A stretch of 64,000 bases of DNA from Streptococcus cristatus. Its GTDB lineage: Bacteria > Bacillota > Bacilli > Lactobacillales > Streptococcaceae. Location of the stretch: contig NZ_VSJJ01000004.1 of the NCBI RefSeq assembly GCF_008369405.1, forward strand, positions 94,303-158,302, in the 5' to 3' direction. Each line of letters begins with the position of its first letter. Within the stretch, counting starts at the first letter, position 1. The position numbers and the translations under genes were made by a program. Positions 26,892 through 35,284 of the stretch are shown here, in pieces. The notes beneath the pieces were generated by a model. The model saw nothing but the letters and a program-made list of their open reading frames with translations, had not been told where the DNA came from and searched no databases.

Positions 26892-26913
26892 AGTCCACAA
26901 AAAGGTGAACAAA
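26892..26913 (+). repeat. Element-end direct repeat, left copy
   Basis: AGTCCACAAAAAGGTGAAC plus AAA, identical over 22 bp to 39058-39079 and in the same orientation. It lies 103 bp inside attL; the right copy lies 61 bp inside attR. Such internal repeats are usual for integrase arm-type binding sites. Confidence 0.75.
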
Positions 26914-26963
26914 AAAAGACCTCAAAAGGGCCTGAAATTTGATGAGTTCAGCAGGCAAGAACT

Positions 26964-26986
26964 AGCACCCCACAAGGTGCTTTTTT
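26964..26986 (+). terminator. Terminator inside the left end
   Basis: AGCACC / GGTGCT stem, 6-nt loop, T6 run. It would stop transcripts entering the element from the chromosome, including the severed promoter of the target gene. Confidence 0.8.
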
Positions 26987-27059
26987 AATTACTTGTGGAG
27001 TTGCTGATAGATATATTATATCATGAGGTGCATGCTTTGTAGAGTTATAACTTCACAAA

Positions 27060-27189
27060 AGCCCCTAGATTTTTTTCTAAGGGCTAGCTATAAGAAAGGA
27101 TAGGCGGGACCGCCGAATGTCGCCCGCATTTCTCGACCCACTAGCTAAGTGGCGCGTTGGAGGCGGATACTTTTCAACCTCTATCCTTT
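27060..27189 (-). ncRNA. Putative structured RNA at the left end of the element
   Basis: A perfect 9-bp stem (27095-27103 with 27181-27189) encloses four hairpins in 77 bases. Read on the minus strand these are GTTG..CAAC, CCACT-tagct-AGTGG, GTCG..CGAC and GGCG-GTCC-CGCC, a multi-branched junction. On the minus strand a 9-bp hairpin (27077-27085 with 27060-27068) and a T4 tract follow, like a terminator, so the minus strand, that of the replication genes, is preferred. The rest of the gene-free stretch 26990-27786 holds only further hairpins (for example the ACCCCCTA/TCGGGGGT pair near 27685-27707) and no ORF I can support. I do not recognise the RNA family. Confidence 0.45.
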
Positions 27190-27786
27190 ATATCTTGATT
27201 ATATCATATTTCCTCTTAATCTAAATCTGTGAAGAATAATTCTTATCCTTATGTCCATATCGGCCGTAAAAAGCATACTCCTTTTCTTAATTGTTCCGTG
27301 AAAAAATGTATAGTGCTGGTGTGAAGGCCGTAAAGAGTAGAGGGTAGGCCCATAGCCCCTGCCTTTGATATTATTAATCTTTTATTACTCTCGATATTTG
27401 CAGTCCTCTTTGTTCGCTCCTTGTTCAATTAAAAAATGAAAATCTTTCTTGGTTCACTCTCGGCTCGATCATGCGTAGCTTCATCCTCACGATAACTGGT
27501 GGAATGTGTAAGAACTTGTTAGTACTAGGTTGTTTTTATAAATATCCTTAGTCAATGGGTAGCATTATGGCTAAAAAATCAACTTAAAAGCCTAATAATA
27601 CCGCATTTCTTTCCGCTTTAAAATTTTCAAAAAGGGAATTTTTCGCACGGAAAAGGCCGCGTCCTTTAAAACCAAAACAATATACCCCCGATTAAAAAAA
27701 TAGGGGGTAGTTTCCGAACGTTGAACAGTATAAGTGATAGCCTGAAGCATTTGGCCAAAAGGCAAGCAGCGGAAGAAGCTGCTTTG

Positions 27787-28221
27787 CTAAGTAAGTTTAG
27801 AAGCTCTATCATCCATGAGCTTAGCAAGTTTCTTTATTCCTGAACTCTTTATTCTGTAAATTGTTGTTTTTGACTTTTCTATCTTGTCTTCGATATTCCA
27901 TATTTCCAAGTGATTGACATAGAACATCCGCAACACTGACCTTTCAAGAGGATCACTCAGTTTATCAATGAGTTTAGAAGTTTCTGAACGTTCCTCGATT
28001 AGATTGGAAAGTCTGTTTTGTATATCTTTTTTCAACTTCAAAACATAGACAAGTTCATTCTCTGTATTGTTCACTCTACTAGTCTGGACTTTGGTTTGTG
28101 TCAGAGTTGATTTTTTAAATAGACCTTGTTCTAGATATTGAAGTTCTAACTGCAAACTCTGAATCTCTTTATCTAACCATCTAATACCTTCTAACTTTGC
28201 TTTTACTTGCTCTGGTGTCAT
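27787..28221 (-). CDS. DUF1492 / ArpU-like phage regulator
   Basis: 144 residues. Coiled-coil N-terminal two thirds, then LSDPLERSVLRMFYVNHLEIWNIEDKIEKS and STTIYRIKSSGIKKLAK, a sigma-70 region-4-like helix-turn-helix as in DUF1492 proteins at the end of phage early regions, where they act on late or packaging transcription. Last recognisable gene of the element's minus-strand module. In a satellite it may control helper-phage-related functions. Confidence 0.75.
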   Translation of the reverse strand: MTPEQVKAKLEGIRWLDKEIQSLQLELQYLEQGLFKKSTLTQTKVQTSRVNNTENELVYVLKLKKDIQNRLSNLIEERSETSKLIDKLSDPLERSVLRMFYVNHLEIWNIEDKIEKSKTTIYRIKSSGIKKLAKLMDDRASKLT

Positions 28222-28354
28222 GCCTTAGCCTCCTCTTGTGGTATAATAAATCTATCAAATCTATACCAAGGAGTCAGTCGCAAGGCTGGCTTTTTGCTTG
28301 CTTTTCTCTCTTTTTCAGTATATACTTGATATATACAAACGAAGGAGAAAAGAA

Positions 28355-28570
28355 ATGAATACAGTAAAAACCCGTAAAGTTGGGAACTCTCTGACTGTGA
28401 CCATTCCCAAGGCGCTTGAGGTCCCGGAAGGTCAAGAAATGGTCGTTTACAAAGGCGCTGATAATGTGATCGTCCTAGCTCCAAAGATTGCAGATCCATT
28501 CGCTGAAGCGGCTGACCTCCGTATGGAAAATGATTTTGAAGGGGTGAAACTACTTGACAGCGAAATCTAA
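28355..28570 (+). CDS. mazE: MazE/AbrB-type antitoxin
   Basis: 71 residues; VKTRKVGNSLTVTIPKAL is a SpoVT-AbrB swapped-hairpin DNA-binding domain, and the acidic C-terminal tail (EAADLRMENDFEGVKLL) would wrap the toxin. ATG 28355 chosen by its RBS GAAGGAG; the upstream in-frame ATG at 28298 has none. Overlaps mazF by 17 bp. Runs against the surrounding minus-strand replication genes, so it is a separate addiction cassette. Confidence 0.88.
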   Translation: MNTVKTRKVGNSLTVTIPKALEVPEGQEMVVYKGADNVIVLAPKIADPFAEAADLRMENDFEGVKLLDSEI

Positions 28571-28907
28571 CTATATCCCAGAAAAGCAGGATATCATCTG
28601 GATAGACTTTGATCCATCTGTCGGGCGTGAGATACAGAAGCGCCGCCCTGCTGTGGTGGTATCTCGTAAGGAATACTCAGAACGCACTGGCTTCGTTGCC
28701 GTCTGCCCTGTCACGCATGGCCAGAAGAAGTTAGAAAAGCTAGGCTTGCTGGTCCCTGTCCTGTCCTCTGAGGTAGACGGCTCAGTGAATCCGCTCCAGC
28801 TTTACACCTTCGACTTTCGAGAACGCCAGGCACAAAAAATCACCACCATGGACACACCGAGCTTTCAGAAGGTTGTTCAACTCTATAACTTCATCTTTGA
28901 AGCATGA
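28554..28907 (+). CDS. mazF: MazF/PemK-type mRNA interferase toxin
   Basis: 117 residues from TTG. DIIWIDFDPSVGREIQKRRPAVVVS is the MazF N-terminal signature (conserved D/P-x-x-G-x-E and RP), then CPVTHG and VNPLQLYTFDFRER. Cleaves mRNA when free of MazE. Overlap with the antitoxin gives coupled translation. In the element it may stabilise inheritance or act in abortive infection. Confidence 0.9.
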   Translation: MTAKSNYIPEKQDIIWIDFDPSVGREIQKRRPAVVVSRKEYSERTGFVAVCPVTHGQKKLEKLGLLVPVLSSEVDGSVNPLQLYTFDFRERQAQKITTMDTPSFQKVVQLYNFIFEA

Positions 28908-28914
28908 ATCAATC

Positions 28915-28945
28915 AAGCTGAGGCGGAGCGCCTTGGCTTTTTGTA
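28915..28945 (+). terminator. Terminator after mazEF
   Basis: AAGC-TG-AGGCG / CGCCT-TG-GCTT hairpin followed by TTTTTG. The next 270 bases up to 29215 contain no gene I can support. Confidence 0.75.
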
Positions 28946-29215
28946 TTTTTAACGACTGGTGGAATATGTAGGAACTTTTCAGAACCAGAGAGCATGTTGT
29001 AGGCAGATAAGGCAAGTTATTTGTTCCTTCTCTGGATAAATGGTAGGGGATATTTTACATTTTCTCCAGCTTTGCTCGAGCTTTGAGCACGCGCACCCCT
29101 TTTCGGAACGCTCTAATCAGTCAAAAACCTTGATATAGCTAGGTTATTCCGATATTACACCCGTCTAATATGTAGTATTTATTTGTTTTGTAAATTGCAA
29201 CTACTTCATATTGTC

Positions 29216-29728
29216 TCACAATCTCAAACCATTCAGCCAAAATCTATCCCCTTTTCTAGTGTAATTAACAAATTTCTGATAATGCTTGTAGTACCGTTCC
29301 CGTTTCATATACTTAGGTCGTTCAGGAAAAGCGTCAAACATATATCCGCCACGTTTAGGACTCCAGCCTGGCTCTACCTTTCTAGCCTCTCTCAGTGCTC
29401 TCTCCCAATAGTATTGACAATCTGTCTTACTGCGGTTCAGGGTTGACTTGTGTATTTTCTGGCATGATCCGCAACCATAGAGCAAATATCGTTTATAAAG
29501 TATTCTACACCGCCGACCACAAATAGGGCATAGAAAGAAGTAGCGATAGCCTCCCTTAGTCCCTGGTATTCTATCTAAATCAAAGTAGTCTTTGCCAAGG
29601 GTGATATATAAATTATCTAAGTCTATTTCTAGTTTCCTGCCGTCTAACTCAGCTATGCCATGGGTTAGATTTTTAATTTTCAATGGCTTTATAAATGTCT
29701 CTATAGCTATTGATTTTATAGTTTCCAT
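29216..29728 (-). CDS. Zinc-ribbon protein of phage elements, unknown
   Basis: 170 residues from METIKSIA. Contains FLCPICGRRCRILY and YGCGSCQKIH, a four-Cys zinc ribbon in the middle, and an aromatic/basic C-terminal part (RPKYMKRERYYKHYQKFV). Could be a DNA- or RNA-binding protein. The start is uncertain: the frame is open to 29839 (GTG inside the upstream gene), but neither start has a clear RBS. No function assigned. Confidence 0.55.
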   Translation of the reverse strand: METIKSIAIETFIKPLKIKNLTHGIAELDGRKLEIDLDNLYITLGKDYFDLDRIPGTKGGYRYFFLCPICGRRCRILYKRYLLYGCGSCQKIHKSTLNRSKTDCQYYWERALREARKVEPGWSPKRGGYMFDAFPERPKYMKRERYYKHYQKFVNYTRKGDRFWLNGLRL

Positions 29729-29816
29729 TTGCTCCAAATACCTATATATAGAAAACCCAAATCTATTGGGATAAGTAGCAATTAAGCCACAAAAAGAGGC
29801 ACTGCCCCTTTTGCTG

Positions 29817-30275
29817 CTATTCTTCACTGAGTAAGCCACTTACTACCACATCACGGACAAACTGAGCCTGTTTTTCTTTGGGCAGTTGCAGGGCTTCAAG
29901 TAAAGACTCTAGGGCTTGCTTGTCTGTGCCTGCAATCAACTTCTTAATGATATTCTGGAACTGCCCTTCCAGGTACTCGCAAAAATGGATACGCTGAGCT
30001 TGTGTTGGTTGCACTGGTACTGGTGAGCTATCTGCAATCAGCAAGAAGCAGGCTTCCGCGATTTGGGCGAATAACTTTGCACGCGCTTCGGGGTGTCTGT
30101 ATAACTCATAGGCGTTTATGCTGGTGTCTTCTGTCCGGAGCTTCTCACCTAGTTCAATCAGTTTAGGCGTATCTGCAAGTTCTACTGGTGTTGCATCCGC
30201 CATGAAATCGTCACGTTTGCGATTGAATTCCTTCAGTTCCTGATCTGCTTGTTCAAAGTATGCTGGTTCGGTCAT
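29817..30275 (-). CDS. Hypothetical protein of the replication module
   Basis: 152 residues, mostly alpha-helical and acidic (EPAYFEQADQELKEFNRKRDDF, EALQLPKEKQAQFVRDVV). Not recognised. Strong RBS AAGGAGGAAGCCC before ATG 30275. Lies between the cse60-like gene and the zinc-ribbon gene, all minus strand, so part of one early operon. Confidence 0.6.
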   Translation of the reverse strand: MTEPAYFEQADQELKEFNRKRDDFMADATPVELADTPKLIELGEKLRTEDTSINAYELYRHPEARAKLFAQIAEACFLLIADSSPVPVQPTQAQRIHFCEYLEGQFQNIIKKLIAGTDKQALESLLEALQLPKEKQAQFVRDVVVSGLLSEE

Positions 30276-30286
30276 GGGCTTCCTCC

Positions 30287-30463
30287 TTATTCTTTATATA
30301 GGACCAGTAGCCCCAATGTTGCACTCAAATTCTCATAGTCACCCTCGGTTGCTTCAGTGCATTTCACATCCACAACTTCAACGCTTGCCATAAAGTCGTT
30401 GACTTGAGATTCAAATTCCTGTAGGCTTTGCTTCTGTTGCTGATAAAATATCTTGATTTTCAT
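30287..30463 (-). CDS. Cse60-like small protein
   Basis: 58 residues starting MKIKIFYQQQKQSLQEFESQ and ending LGLLVLYKE. The pattern KIFY-helix-INxF-VVDVK-final LVLY strand fits the Cse60 family, frequent in phages and mobile elements of Firmicutes and without a firm function. RBS GGAGG 7 bases before ATG. Stop lies 11 bases before the next ATG. Confidence 0.6.
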   Translation of the reverse strand: MKIKIFYQQQKQSLQEFESQVNDFMASVEVVDVKCTEATEGDYENLSATLGLLVLYKE

Positions 30464-30496
30464 TTCTTTCCTCCATTTTTTAGACGCTTCTTTTGT

Positions 30497-30757
30497 TTTT
30501 TATACACTTAGTTTTGAAAGTGTATAAAATTAAAGCCCAGTCATATCAAGGGATAAAGTCTTATTTTATACACTTTAGACACTTTATACACTAAAAATAA
30601 AATATATATAAACAAATAATAGGGGAGCTTTCTATAATACTCTTATAGGGAAATTTCAAAAAAAGTGTATAAAGTGTGGGAAGTGTCTAAAACCATTGAT
30701 AATACAGTGTTTCTAAGTGTGTTAAAAAAATAAGTTAGTGTATAAAGTGTATAAAAT
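30497..30757. other. Putative replication origin of the element (iterons around an AT-rich core)
   Basis: AGTGTATAAA-type iterons on both flanks of an AT-rich core. On the left they are inverted (TTTATACACT at about 30499, 30565 and 30584) with one direct copy at about 30519. On the right they are direct (about 30664, 30737 and 30746), with partial copies such as AAGTGTCTAAA. The core 30590-30655 includes AAAATAAAATATATATAAAC. It lies directly after the helicase frame, where SaPI/PICI origins also sit. Non-coding. Confidence 0.65.
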
Positions 30758-30758
30758 T

Positions 30759-32390
30759 TCAACGTTTTTTCTTAAGTTTTAGCCTATTGTTGTAGTAACC
30801 TCGTTCATTTTTGGGTTTTTTCTGTCTTTCTGGGGTTTCTCTGCCATTGAAATAATTAAGACTGGCAAAAGACGGTAAATCCTCTTTAGGATAAAAACCT
30901 TTATGAATCTGTTGACCCGCTGGGATAGTTTTCTGGCCAACTGCGAAACCTTCAGGCAAGTTGCTTTTAATTTCTCGATGTAAGCCCATTTCTGACCTGT
31001 TTTATTTAATACCATAGTATTCTAGAAAACATTTCCAAACGTGATAGACAAAACTATTAGGGATAAACTCACTTGTCAATTCATCAGTAAAAAACTTAGA
31101 AACAAAATCAATAACGGGGTTCATGTCCTTATGGTGTTCTTCAAGTATTTCAATAGACTTCGTAGGGTTAATGTCAGCGATTGGTGTTTCAACGGCCAAC
31201 TTAACCAGGTACTCCAGAACTTCTTTGCGGTTAATGTAATCGTCTTTGATAGCCTTATTAGGTTTATCTTTGAATACTTTGGTAAAAGGTAAAATTCTAA
31301 ATCGCCTATCAATAGCTGACTTATCCCCGTTCATTCTTGGTAAACCATTAGAAGATTGTACTACTGTCATATTAAGGCGTATGCTATAAGGGCGTTTCCC
31401 TTTGTCTTCTATGGTCATTATATCGCCTGTTGCTAAGCTAAACATATCTGAAGTGTCTTTTATAACAGCGTCTTTCTGCACATCATCACCGATAACTAGG
31501 GATTTTCCCAATAGGATAGAGGTTGAGAATTGACTTTTAGTTAAGCCTGTAATTTTCAAACTGGCCACATTTTCCATCCCAACCAGGTTAATCAACAACT
31601 GCTGGAAAGTGCCCTTTCCGGTGCCTCCCTCACCAAATAGCCAAAAGATTTTTTGCAAAGATTGCCCCGTGATACTGGCTTTTATGATCTGGATAGCGAG
31701 GTTATAAAGTTCCGTATCACCGTCAAACAATTCTAGAAGCTATGTTGTCGGTTTCCAACCTTTTATGATTGGTTCTTTTGCGTTAGGGTTGTAGCTCGTT
31801 CTTATCTTTCGTGTGACCGTTATAGCTGGTGTAATATCTTCAAATATGCCTAATTTGGCATTGTAAAGTTGCTTACCGATAACAGTATAGTCACTTTGAA
31901 TCTCTTTCATTTGGCTCTGTCTAGCAATTTTATACAATGTGTCAAAGGCTTGTTTCTCAGTAGCATTTGGGAAGATTATAGAGATAAGATCCTGTAAAAA
32001 TTCGTTATCTTCTACCCAGATGCCAAAATCAGGGTTATAGAAATAGAGTGGGGCTTTTTGCCCTTGTGCCTCTGGTTTAATCCTGATAAAGTGAATATGC
32101 TTTGTCAGCATGATTGCCACGCCTAGCGGTTTAGTGGGTAGGGCTTTATTAATCGCTTCTTGCCCTTTTTGTCTAGCTAGTTCCTCGTACTGCTCTATGG
32201 TCAATCTTCCGTCTTTTACATTTTCAAGGTGCTTGCTATCAGCCATAACTCCATCATAGGCTGCTTGATAAGCCTCTTCCTTGAGTTCCTGGCATTCTTT
32301 GATTAGTTGTCCCCTAACACCTTTGAATGTTTTGAAATACTTATCCTCGGTTTCACGCGCATCTAAGATTTCGCTTTCTAGATTTTTCAA
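30759..32390 (-). pseudogene. P4/D5-type replication helicase broken by two nonsense codons
   Basis: One continuous frame of 543 codons with in-frame TAG (31740-31742) and TAA (31002-31004). Part 1 (from 32390): coiled helices then a D5-N-like domain (FYNPDFGIWVEDN). Part 2: SF3 helicase core, Walker A GEGGTGKGT, Walker B LVIGDDV, arginine-bearing AIDRRFRILPF. Part 3: KSNLPEGFAVGQKTIPAGQQ and FYPKEDLP, the usual C-terminal wing. No frame change at either stop, and both stops are one C-to-T change from Gln codons. Readthrough or a mutated, inactive gene are the options; inactivation preferred. The TTG start at 32390 is weak. Confidence 0.8.
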
Positions 32391-32409
32391 TTCTTCTTTT
32401 TCGATTGTT

Positions 32410-33279
32410 CTACCCTCTCTTTCTAAATTCTGCTCTAGCTATACTGGTAAAAGTACGGTCTAGCTCCTCGATAGGCAACGGGTCAGGCGTCACGCTGTTA
32501 GCTATATTTGCCAATTCGTAAGCTGTTTCTATGTCACAATCTACCCACTTATTAAAGAGCAGTCCTACAAAGCGCGTTAGTGCCACGTTACGCCCTCCCT
32601 CGTCTCCAAAACCATTGAAAAGGGTGTCTATGACCCTCATAGTGATAGAGCGTTGTCCGTTTGTTCTGGGGGTGTAAGGAGCAACAGTAGTAGTTTTTTT
32701 GTTGAGTGGTTCAGTACTCCCCTGTGGTACTGGATAATCTATCCCATGCTCTACGATTTTTTGATATTCTGCTGGTTCTCCAGTTGTTACTGGTAACCCT
32801 TGGAGTTGTGACCAGGTCAGACTAGCCATGTCAAAGGGGATCCCTATCTTGTCAGCAATCTCTTTGACTACCTGCTTATAGGTTGCCTCATTCATCACAC
32901 TGCTAGGCTTCACCACAAGGCGAAAACGGGGGCTTTTTGGGGTGTGTTTGATGGTTGGGTATAAGATATAGGAGTAGCCAAACAAAGCGCCAGAAACAGC
33001 TTCTATAAAGCTCTCAGTCGTTCCCTCAATCTCATCATAATCAAGGAAAATCAAATCACGATACACTAAACTTTGATTACTTCTGCAATAGCTGCCATTT
33101 TTTTCTGGGGTCACTTTGCCGCTTAGACAGTAGGGCGCTGCAGTTCGTTTGTATTCCTCAATATCTGCACCTTCTGGGACTGACATGGGTTTAAACTGTG
33201 CGATATACTCAAACGGCTCTAGCTTGCCTTTATATGGCCGAACTAGTGATCCAAATCCTCGACTTTCATAGATGGCCAT
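32410..33279 (-). CDS. Primase-like replication protein
   Basis: 289 residues. LIFLDYDEIEG carries the paired acidic residues of an archaeo-eukaryotic-type primase, with HTPKSPRFRLVVKPS as the following catalytic strand; the C-terminal 80 residues are helical (primase alpha-helix C-terminal type: GFGDEGGRNVALTRFVGLLF). Followed by the helicase frame 19 bp later, the normal phage or PICI primase-helicase order. Start ATG 33279 is one base after the previous stop, with RBS AGAAAGGGG. Confidence 0.78.
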   Translation of the reverse strand: MAIYESRGFGSLVRPYKGKLEPFEYIAQFKPMSVPEGADIEEYKRTAAPYCLSGKVTPEKNGSYCRSNQSLVYRDLIFLDYDEIEGTTESFIEAVSGALFGYSYILYPTIKHTPKSPRFRLVVKPSSVMNEATYKQVVKEIADKIGIPFDMASLTWSQLQGLPVTTGEPAEYQKIVEHGIDYPVPQGSTEPLNKKTTTVAPYTPRTNGQRSITMRVIDTLFNGFGDEGGRNVALTRFVGLLFNKWVDCDIETAYELANIANSVTPDPLPIEELDRTFTSIARAEFRKRG

Positions 33280-33280
33280 C

Positions 33281-33427
33281 CTATCGCCCCTTTCTCCGTT
33301 TCTTTTTCAGGCGTTTTAAGCGTTTTTGTTCCTCGTGTGTAAGAGGTTTAGGCTGCCGATCCTTATAGATTTTCATATCATGATACTTGCCGCCACCTTG
33401 GGCGGGATGTATGTTATACCTTGCCAT
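33281..33427 (-). CDS. Small basic protein, 48 residues
   Basis: MARYNIHPAQGGGKYHDMKI, then a very basic tail (KRLKRLKKKRRKGR). Coupled to its neighbours: its ATG overlaps the stop of the preceding small frame, and the primase ATG follows its TAG by one base. RBS GGGGGTGG. Likely a nucleic-acid-binding accessory protein; not recognised. Confidence 0.6.
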   Translation of the reverse strand: MARYNIHPAQGGGKYHDMKIYKDRQPKPLTHEEQKRLKRLKKKRRKGR

Positions 33428-33524
33428 TTTCCACCCCCAAAAATTTTAAAAGTTCGCTAACCCTGTAATACACTTTTCGAGCGTCCTCTAGCGGTGGCTT
33501 GTATTTTATATCCAGTTCGTCCAT
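33414..33524 (-). CDS. Possible small ORF, start unclear
   Basis: 36 residues from ATG 33524 (MDELDIKYKPPLEDARKV...). The same frame continues upstream to overlap the rha gene (GLISAQQAMDEL), with no standard start codon or RBS seen. The helical pattern and tight overlap with the next gene favour coding; the correct start may be non-standard or further upstream. Confidence 0.4.
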   Translation of the reverse strand: MDELDIKYKPPLEDARKVYYRVSELLKFLGVENGKV

Positions 33525-33570
33525 GGCTTGCTGGGCTGAGATTAAACCCGTTAAACGTGGTTTGACCTTC

Positions 33571-34200
33571 TCACGCGCCTTGTGGTGCGTTTTCTTTTGG
33601 TCTGAAGACCATAGACTTAATATCCTGATAGGTCATGCCCAAGTTAATCATAGCGATAGCCATATCTTCCAAGGCTTGGTATCTGACAAGTTCGGTACTG
33701 GTCAGGCTATCAATGCCATTATAGCCACCACGCGCCGCCATAAGTTGGCGCTTATTCATACCGCTAGCACCTTTCAGTAAAAGATTGTTCATTGTACTGT
33801 GAGCATGCTTAGGAGCAACTGGCCATGTCTCTATACTGTCGTGTAAGGTTTTTCGTTTGGGCTGTTCTAAAGCACGCTGCAGCTTAAACTCTGCCACCTC
33901 ATCCCTCATTTCAAAGAATGCTTTGACCAGGTTTGTCTTGAACTCAACAACTTGCGGTGTGTTGTCTAAGTAAGTGATTAGTAGAGTAGCTTGTTGCTCA
34001 TTTAAACGATAGACCTTTTTAGGTCGTCCTTTTCCGTCTAATTTATGGATTTCAAATCCATAAAATCCAAACGCCGTAAATCGTTCTTTGTGATTTCTTA
34101 GTAGGCGTGTTACAGTGTGATGCTGTACTCCAGCACATTCAGCGATGATCTCGCTTGTGGTGTACGGCTCTTTCTTGCCGTCCATGTAGACTAGTTTCAT
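33571..34200 (-). CDS. Rha-family phage regulator/antirepressor
   Basis: 209 residues. TTSEIIAECAGVQHHTVTRLLRNH and RPKKVYRLNEQQATLLITYLDNTPQVVEFK are the Rha (pRha) domain of phage regulators, which interfere with growth or act as antirepressors. Strong RBS AAAGGAG. First or second gene of the early transcript that also carries the cro-like gene. Confidence 0.82.
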   Translation of the reverse strand: MKLVYMDGKKEPYTTSEIIAECAGVQHHTVTRLLRNHKERFTAFGFYGFEIHKLDGKGRPKKVYRLNEQQATLLITYLDNTPQVVEFKTNLVKAFFEMRDEVAEFKLQRALEQPKRKTLHDSIETWPVAPKHAHSTMNNLLLKGASGMNKRQLMAARGGYNGIDSLTSTELVRYQALEDMAIAMINLGMTYQDIKSMVFRPKENAPQGA

Positions 34201-34262
34201 GGTTTGGCTCCTTTCGTTATAGTTTAATACAGTATATTATGCAACATTATATAACCCCCTTT

Positions 34263-34469
34263 CTAAAAAAATATATCTTCAAGTTTTATGTTAGGGAACA
34301 AGGGTATCAGTAGATTTTTAAAAACTAGTTTTTCAGAATCTCTAAAAGTCACATATCCTTTTTCCTTGTTCATATAGCTTTGCTTGCTAATTCCAAGTGC
34401 TTCCCCCATTTGTTTTTGGGTCATTCCTAACATGTTACGATAACCTCTGACCTTATTAGGTTTGTACAT
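34263..34469 (-). CDS. Cro-like XRE regulator
   Basis: 68 residues: one helix-turn-helix (RGYRNMLGMTQKQMGEALGI, then SKQSYMNKEKG). Divergent from the 34620 repressor across a 150-bp control region, the layout of a phage cI/cro switch. RBS AAAGGAG. In PICIs the equivalent is Str, turning on the rep operon. Confidence 0.82.
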   Translation of the reverse strand: MYKPNKVRGYRNMLGMTQKQMGEALGISKQSYMNKEKGYVTFRDSEKLVFKNLLIPLFPNIKLEDIFF

Positions 34470-34619
34470 AACGCTCTCCTTTTTATAACCTTATGCAACC
34501 AATTTTAGTCTATTTTAGATTGAATGTCAACAGTTTTGTGTAACTTTTTACAACATTTTGTGGATTTTTAGCTTTCTGTTTGATACAATATGACTGAAGC
34601 AAATAGGAGGCTTTGATTA
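34470..34619. promoter_or_regulatory. Divergent switch region between cro-like and cI-like genes
   Basis: Holds a TGTAA-CTTT-TTACA palindrome (34539-34552), a TTATGCAAC element (about 34490) that recurs at about 34237 before the rha gene, and a TACAAT -10 box (about 34585) for the rightward repressor transcript. These are the likely repressor sites; the exact operators cannot be assigned by eye. Confidence 0.55.
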
Positions 34620-35249
34620 ATGAATGATGTTGAAGATAAAAAAATAATAGGATCTCGTATAAAATCCATAAGGCAAGAAAAAGGGATGACTTTGGAGGAG
34701 TTCGGTAAGCTCTTTGGAGCAGGAAAAGGACTAGTCTCTCGATGGGAAAACGGGCTTTCTACTCCTAATCCTGAACGCCTAAAATCTATAGCCAAGATTG
34801 GAGATATGACTGTAAGTCAATTATTACATGGGGAACGCGGAGGAAGTCATTATAACTGGGAAGCTATAGAAGAACTTTTTAAAAAAATTTTTAATGGTGC
34901 CTCTATTGATAAAACAGCCTTACAAAGAACTCAAGCAGTTGTTGACAAGGCTTTCTTCTTAAATTTTGGTATAGAAGATATCGTTAATATCTATTTGTTC
35001 CAAAAAAATGCATCTAAGCCTTTGGAAAGTCTTGAGGACTTGCAAGATTATCTTGAACAAACAGCTGAGGGGTTATCAACCTATTTGGAAGGTGCTACTG
35101 GGACAGAATTAATAGATTTAGAAATGCAGATAGCATTTTTAAAAAGTTACGCATCTAAAATTAAAAAATACCTTGAAACTGGTGAATGGGCTTCTGACAT
35201 TATTTCTAACCTCAAGGAAAAATCTAGAAGAATAAGAAAAGATGACTAA
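34620..35249 (+). CDS. cI-like XRE master repressor
   Basis: 209 residues: N-terminal helix-turn-helix (IGSRIKSIRQEKGMTLEEFG, GKGLVSRWENGLSTPNPERL) and a long helical C-terminal part without the LexA-like Ser/Lys peptidase. It is therefore not self-cleaving, more like the Stl-type repressors relieved by a helper-phage protein. RBS AGGAGG. The cargo genes 35285-36309 lie downstream on the same strand. Confidence 0.82.
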   Translation: MNDVEDKKIIGSRIKSIRQEKGMTLEEFGKLFGAGKGLVSRWENGLSTPNPERLKSIAKIGDMTVSQLLHGERGGSHYNWEAIEELFKKIFNGASIDKTALQRTQAVVDKAFFLNFGIEDIVNIYLFQKNASKPLESLEDLQDYLEQTAEGLSTYLEGATGTELIDLEMQIAFLKSYASKIKKYLETGEWASDIISNLKEKSRRIRKDD

Positions 35250-35284
35250 CATCTTAACCTCAGTACATACAGAAAGGAAAATAA

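Noticed and set aside
30497..30757. CRISPR array
   Set aside because: The short repeats are 10-mers in both orientations with irregular spacing and no cas genes; an iteron origin fits better. No CRISPR array was seen anywhere in the window.
30779..31015. 78-codon minus-strand frame at the helicase end
   Set aside because: Overlaps the helicase C-terminal frame, which has recognisable domain sequence (NLPEGFAVGQKTIPAG); this one has none.
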